Positions 21,310 through 22,955 of a DNA stretch of 22,955 nucleotides are shown one piece after another. Each line of letters starts with the position of its first letter. The stretch's first letter is position 1. Source of the DNA: UBA9926 sp023261215 (lineage in GTDB: Bacteria > Pseudomonadota > Gammaproteobacteria > Pseudomonadales > Azotimanducaceae); contig JAYPYV010000042.1 of NCBI GenBank assembly GCA_038136035.1, positions 1 to 22,955 of the forward strand, given 5' to 3'. The translations under genes were made by a program, and so were the position numbers. The notes beneath the pieces are model-generated. The model saw only the letters and a program-made list of their open reading frames with translations. It had not been told where the DNA came from and made no database searches.

Positions 21310-22955
21310 GATTATCTCAATGCCTCGTCGTTCAGGCATTCCACGATTCCTTATTCGACGATCTCCCCAGCGGTCGATCCTGCCGCCGGTGCGCAAGACC
21401 GTCGTCTGGACATTTCGTTTAGACAAGCCATGGCGCTTATCGGGCCGTACTGTTCGACCCGGATCATGGAGCAGATACGAGCGGTGGTGCCGCTCGCGCT
21501 CTATTTGATGGCGTTCCAGATCCTGGTGCTGAGACATCCCATCGAGCAGGCAATGACGCTGACCGGTGGGCTATTTGCGGTCATTGTGGGGTTGGCCATC
21601 TTTATGGAGGGGCTGAATACTGGGCTCATGCCTTTCGGAACGATCATTGGAGACAATCTTCCGAAGAAAGCGTCGATGCCCGTCGTCTTGGTGATCATCG
21701 GTATTTTGGGCGTCGGTGTCACCTTTGCAGAGCCCGCGATTGGAGCACTGCAGGCATTCGGGTCTTCTGTGGATGTGCGAGCCGCGCCCTATCTCTATGA
21801 GCTCCTGAACAATTGGACGCTGCCGCTCGTTTTAATGGTGGGGGCTGGAGTGGGTCTTGCAGCGATCCTAGGCACCGTTCGCTTTGTACGGGGATGGTCG
21901 CTCAAGCCCATGATTTATTGCGCGTTGGCGCCTGTGGTGGCGCTGACCGGTTACGCCTGGATGGATCCTAATTTACGCTCGATTCTTGGTCTGGCGTGGG
22001 ATTGTGGCGCGGTCACCACCGGCCCTGTGACGGTACCGCTGGTTTTGTCATTGGGCATTGGCATCGCCAATGCGGCGGGCAAAGGAGAGTCCTCGCTCTC
22101 GGGATTTGGTGTGGTGACGATGGCATCACTTTTTCCCATCCTGGCCGTGCTGCTTCTTGCGATTTTCTTGTCATTCACCGTGACGCCCGAGGAAATTATC
22201 CAAGCAGCCTCTGCCGCGTCGGCGGGCGCTACAGCTGAATCGACGATTTGGGATCAAACACCGCTTGTGGAGATTGTCACCGGAGTGCGCGCGATTCTGC
22301 CGCTGGTTCTGTTTTTGATGTTTGTACTCTTCATTATTTTGAGATCCAAGTTGCCCAATCGTATGGTCACGACGTATGGACTAACGCTTTCGATCGTGGG
22401 CATGTGTATTTTTAACGTGGGTTTGACCTATGGACTTGGTGCCATTGGCGCGCAAACAGGCAGTGTGTTACCGGCCGCATTCACTGAGTTACCTATCAGT
22501 CAGTTCTCGCCCATTTATCCAGAGCTGGTGGGGATCTCGATTGTGATCGGATTCGCGTTCTTGATGGGATTTGGTGCCACGCTTGCCGAGCCAGCGCTGA
22601 ATGCGTTGGGTCTCACGGTCCAAAACCTCACGAATGGTGCCTTCAAGAAATCGATGTTGATGTACAGCGTGGCCACTGGGGTTGCGATCGGCATTGCTTT
22701 AGGCATTGCAAAGCTCGTAATTGGGTTTGACCTTGCGACAGTGCTGATTCCTTTATACGGACTGGGTGTGGTGCTGACGATGCTCTCCACAGAGGAATTT
22801 GTGAATGTGGCCTGGGACAGTGCCGGCGTGACCACAGGGCCGGTGACGGTGCCATTGGTACTTGCAATGGGCCTGGGTCTTGGCTCGGCGGTTTCGGCCG
22901 TAGAAGGGTTCGGTATTTTGTCGCTGGCAAGTATTTGTCCCATTCTCGCTGTACT
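21286..22955 (+). CDS. DUF1538-type multi-pass membrane protein with internal duplication, 3' end off window
   Basis: The frame from the ATG at 21286 is open to the right edge (556 codons visible). An in-frame TGA just upstream makes this the first possible ATG, though the ribosome binding site is poor. About the first 65 residues are polar, then hydrophobic helices follow. Two half-molecules repeat the same motifs: FAEPAIGAL (147-155) with WDCGAVTTGPVTVP (238-251), and LAEPALNAL (433-441) with WDSAGVTTGPVTVP (510-523). Each is followed by GFG then a SLFPILAV/SICPILAV segment. These are the hallmarks of DUF1538, an uncharacterised inner-membrane family. The inverted or tandem duplication and the paired acidic-proline and TTGPVT loops suggest a transporter or channel. 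Relatives are often encoded with PII-like regulators, which would lie off window. Confidence 0.85.
   Translation, partial: MSGPIRYSDYLNASSFRHSTIPYSTISPAVDPAAGAQDRRLDISFRQAMALIGPYCSTRIMEQIRAVVPLALYLMAFQILVLRHPIEQAMTLTGGLFAVIVGLAIFMEGLNTGLMPFGTIIGDNLPKKASMPVVLVIIGILGVGVTFAEPAIGALQAFGSSVDVRAAPYLYELLNNWTLPLVLMVGAGVGLAAILGTVRFVRGWSLKPMIYCALAPVVALTGYAWMDPNLRSILGLAWDCGAVTTGPVTVPLVLSLGIGIANAAGKGESSLSGFGVVTMASLFPILAVLLLAIFLSFTVTPEEIIQAASAASAGATAESTIWDQTPLVEIVTGVRAILPLVLFLMFVLFIILRSKLPNRMVTTYGLTLSIVGMCIFNVGLTYGLGAIGAQTGSVLPAAFTELPISQFSPIYPELVGISIVIGFAFLMGFGATLAEPALNALGLTVQNLTNGAFKKSMLMYSVATGVAIGIALGIAKLVIGFDLATVLIPLYGLGVVLTMLSTEEFVNVAWDSAGVTTGPVTVPLVLAMGLGLGSAVSAVEGFGILSLASICPILAV

Overview
The window looks like a piece of a heterotrophic, probably marine, gammaproteobacterial genome, seen as a scaffold with one 100-N gap. 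The evidence for lineage is indirect: moderate GC, a RhlE-type helicase with a basic tail, and a gene mix (sulfatase, GPH sugar symporter, CYP153-like P450, PhnZ-like oxygenase, LLM oxidoreductases) that is common in oligotrophic marine Gammaproteobacteria. There is no rRNA, tRNA, CRISPR array, IS element or phage gene in the window.

Region 1 (1-8.8 kb) is a carbohydrate and organophosphorus oxidation region. A secreted glycoside hydrolase family 2 enzyme (cut by the left edge) is divergent from a fructuronate reductase / D-mannonate oxidoreductase-type dehydrogenase. Further right, a secreted formylglycine sulfatase is followed 2 bp later by a GPH-family (MelB-like) symporter. Together these four suggest use of a sulfated, uronic-acid-containing glycan: desulfation and hydrolysis outside the cytoplasm, sugar uptake, then uronate reduction. 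Between them sit two oxygenase genes. One is a 438-residue protein in which a complete PhnZ-like HD-domain diiron oxygenase is fused to a complete PhyH-type Fe(II)/2-oxoglutarate dioxygenase. The other, convergent, is a TauD/TfdA dioxygenase. The fusion is the most striking item here. In the known PhnY/PhnZ pathway these two activities are separate proteins that hydroxylate a phosphonate and then cleave its C-P bond. Here both appear on one chain.

Region 2 (9.0-14.7 kb) holds housekeeping and detoxification genes: exonuclease III, a glutathione S-transferase whose start codon abuts the stop of an LLM-class flavin/F420 oxidoreductase, a small three-helix membrane protein, a RhlE-type DEAD-box helicase with a TTG start, and a VOC-fold protein.

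Region 3 (14.9-20.8 kb) looks like hydrophobic-compound oxidation: a CYP153-like P450, an ecdysteroid-kinase-like (CHK/APH-fold) phosphotransferase, a divergent acyl-CoA synthetase and a second LLM oxidoreductase. P450 redox partners are absent.

Region 4 (21.0-22.96 kb) starts with an N gap whose two flanks are an identical 55-bp sequence. This is best explained as two contigs that overlap by one k-mer and were scaffolded instead of merged. After it runs a DUF1538-type membrane protein with two internal repeats, cut by the right edge.
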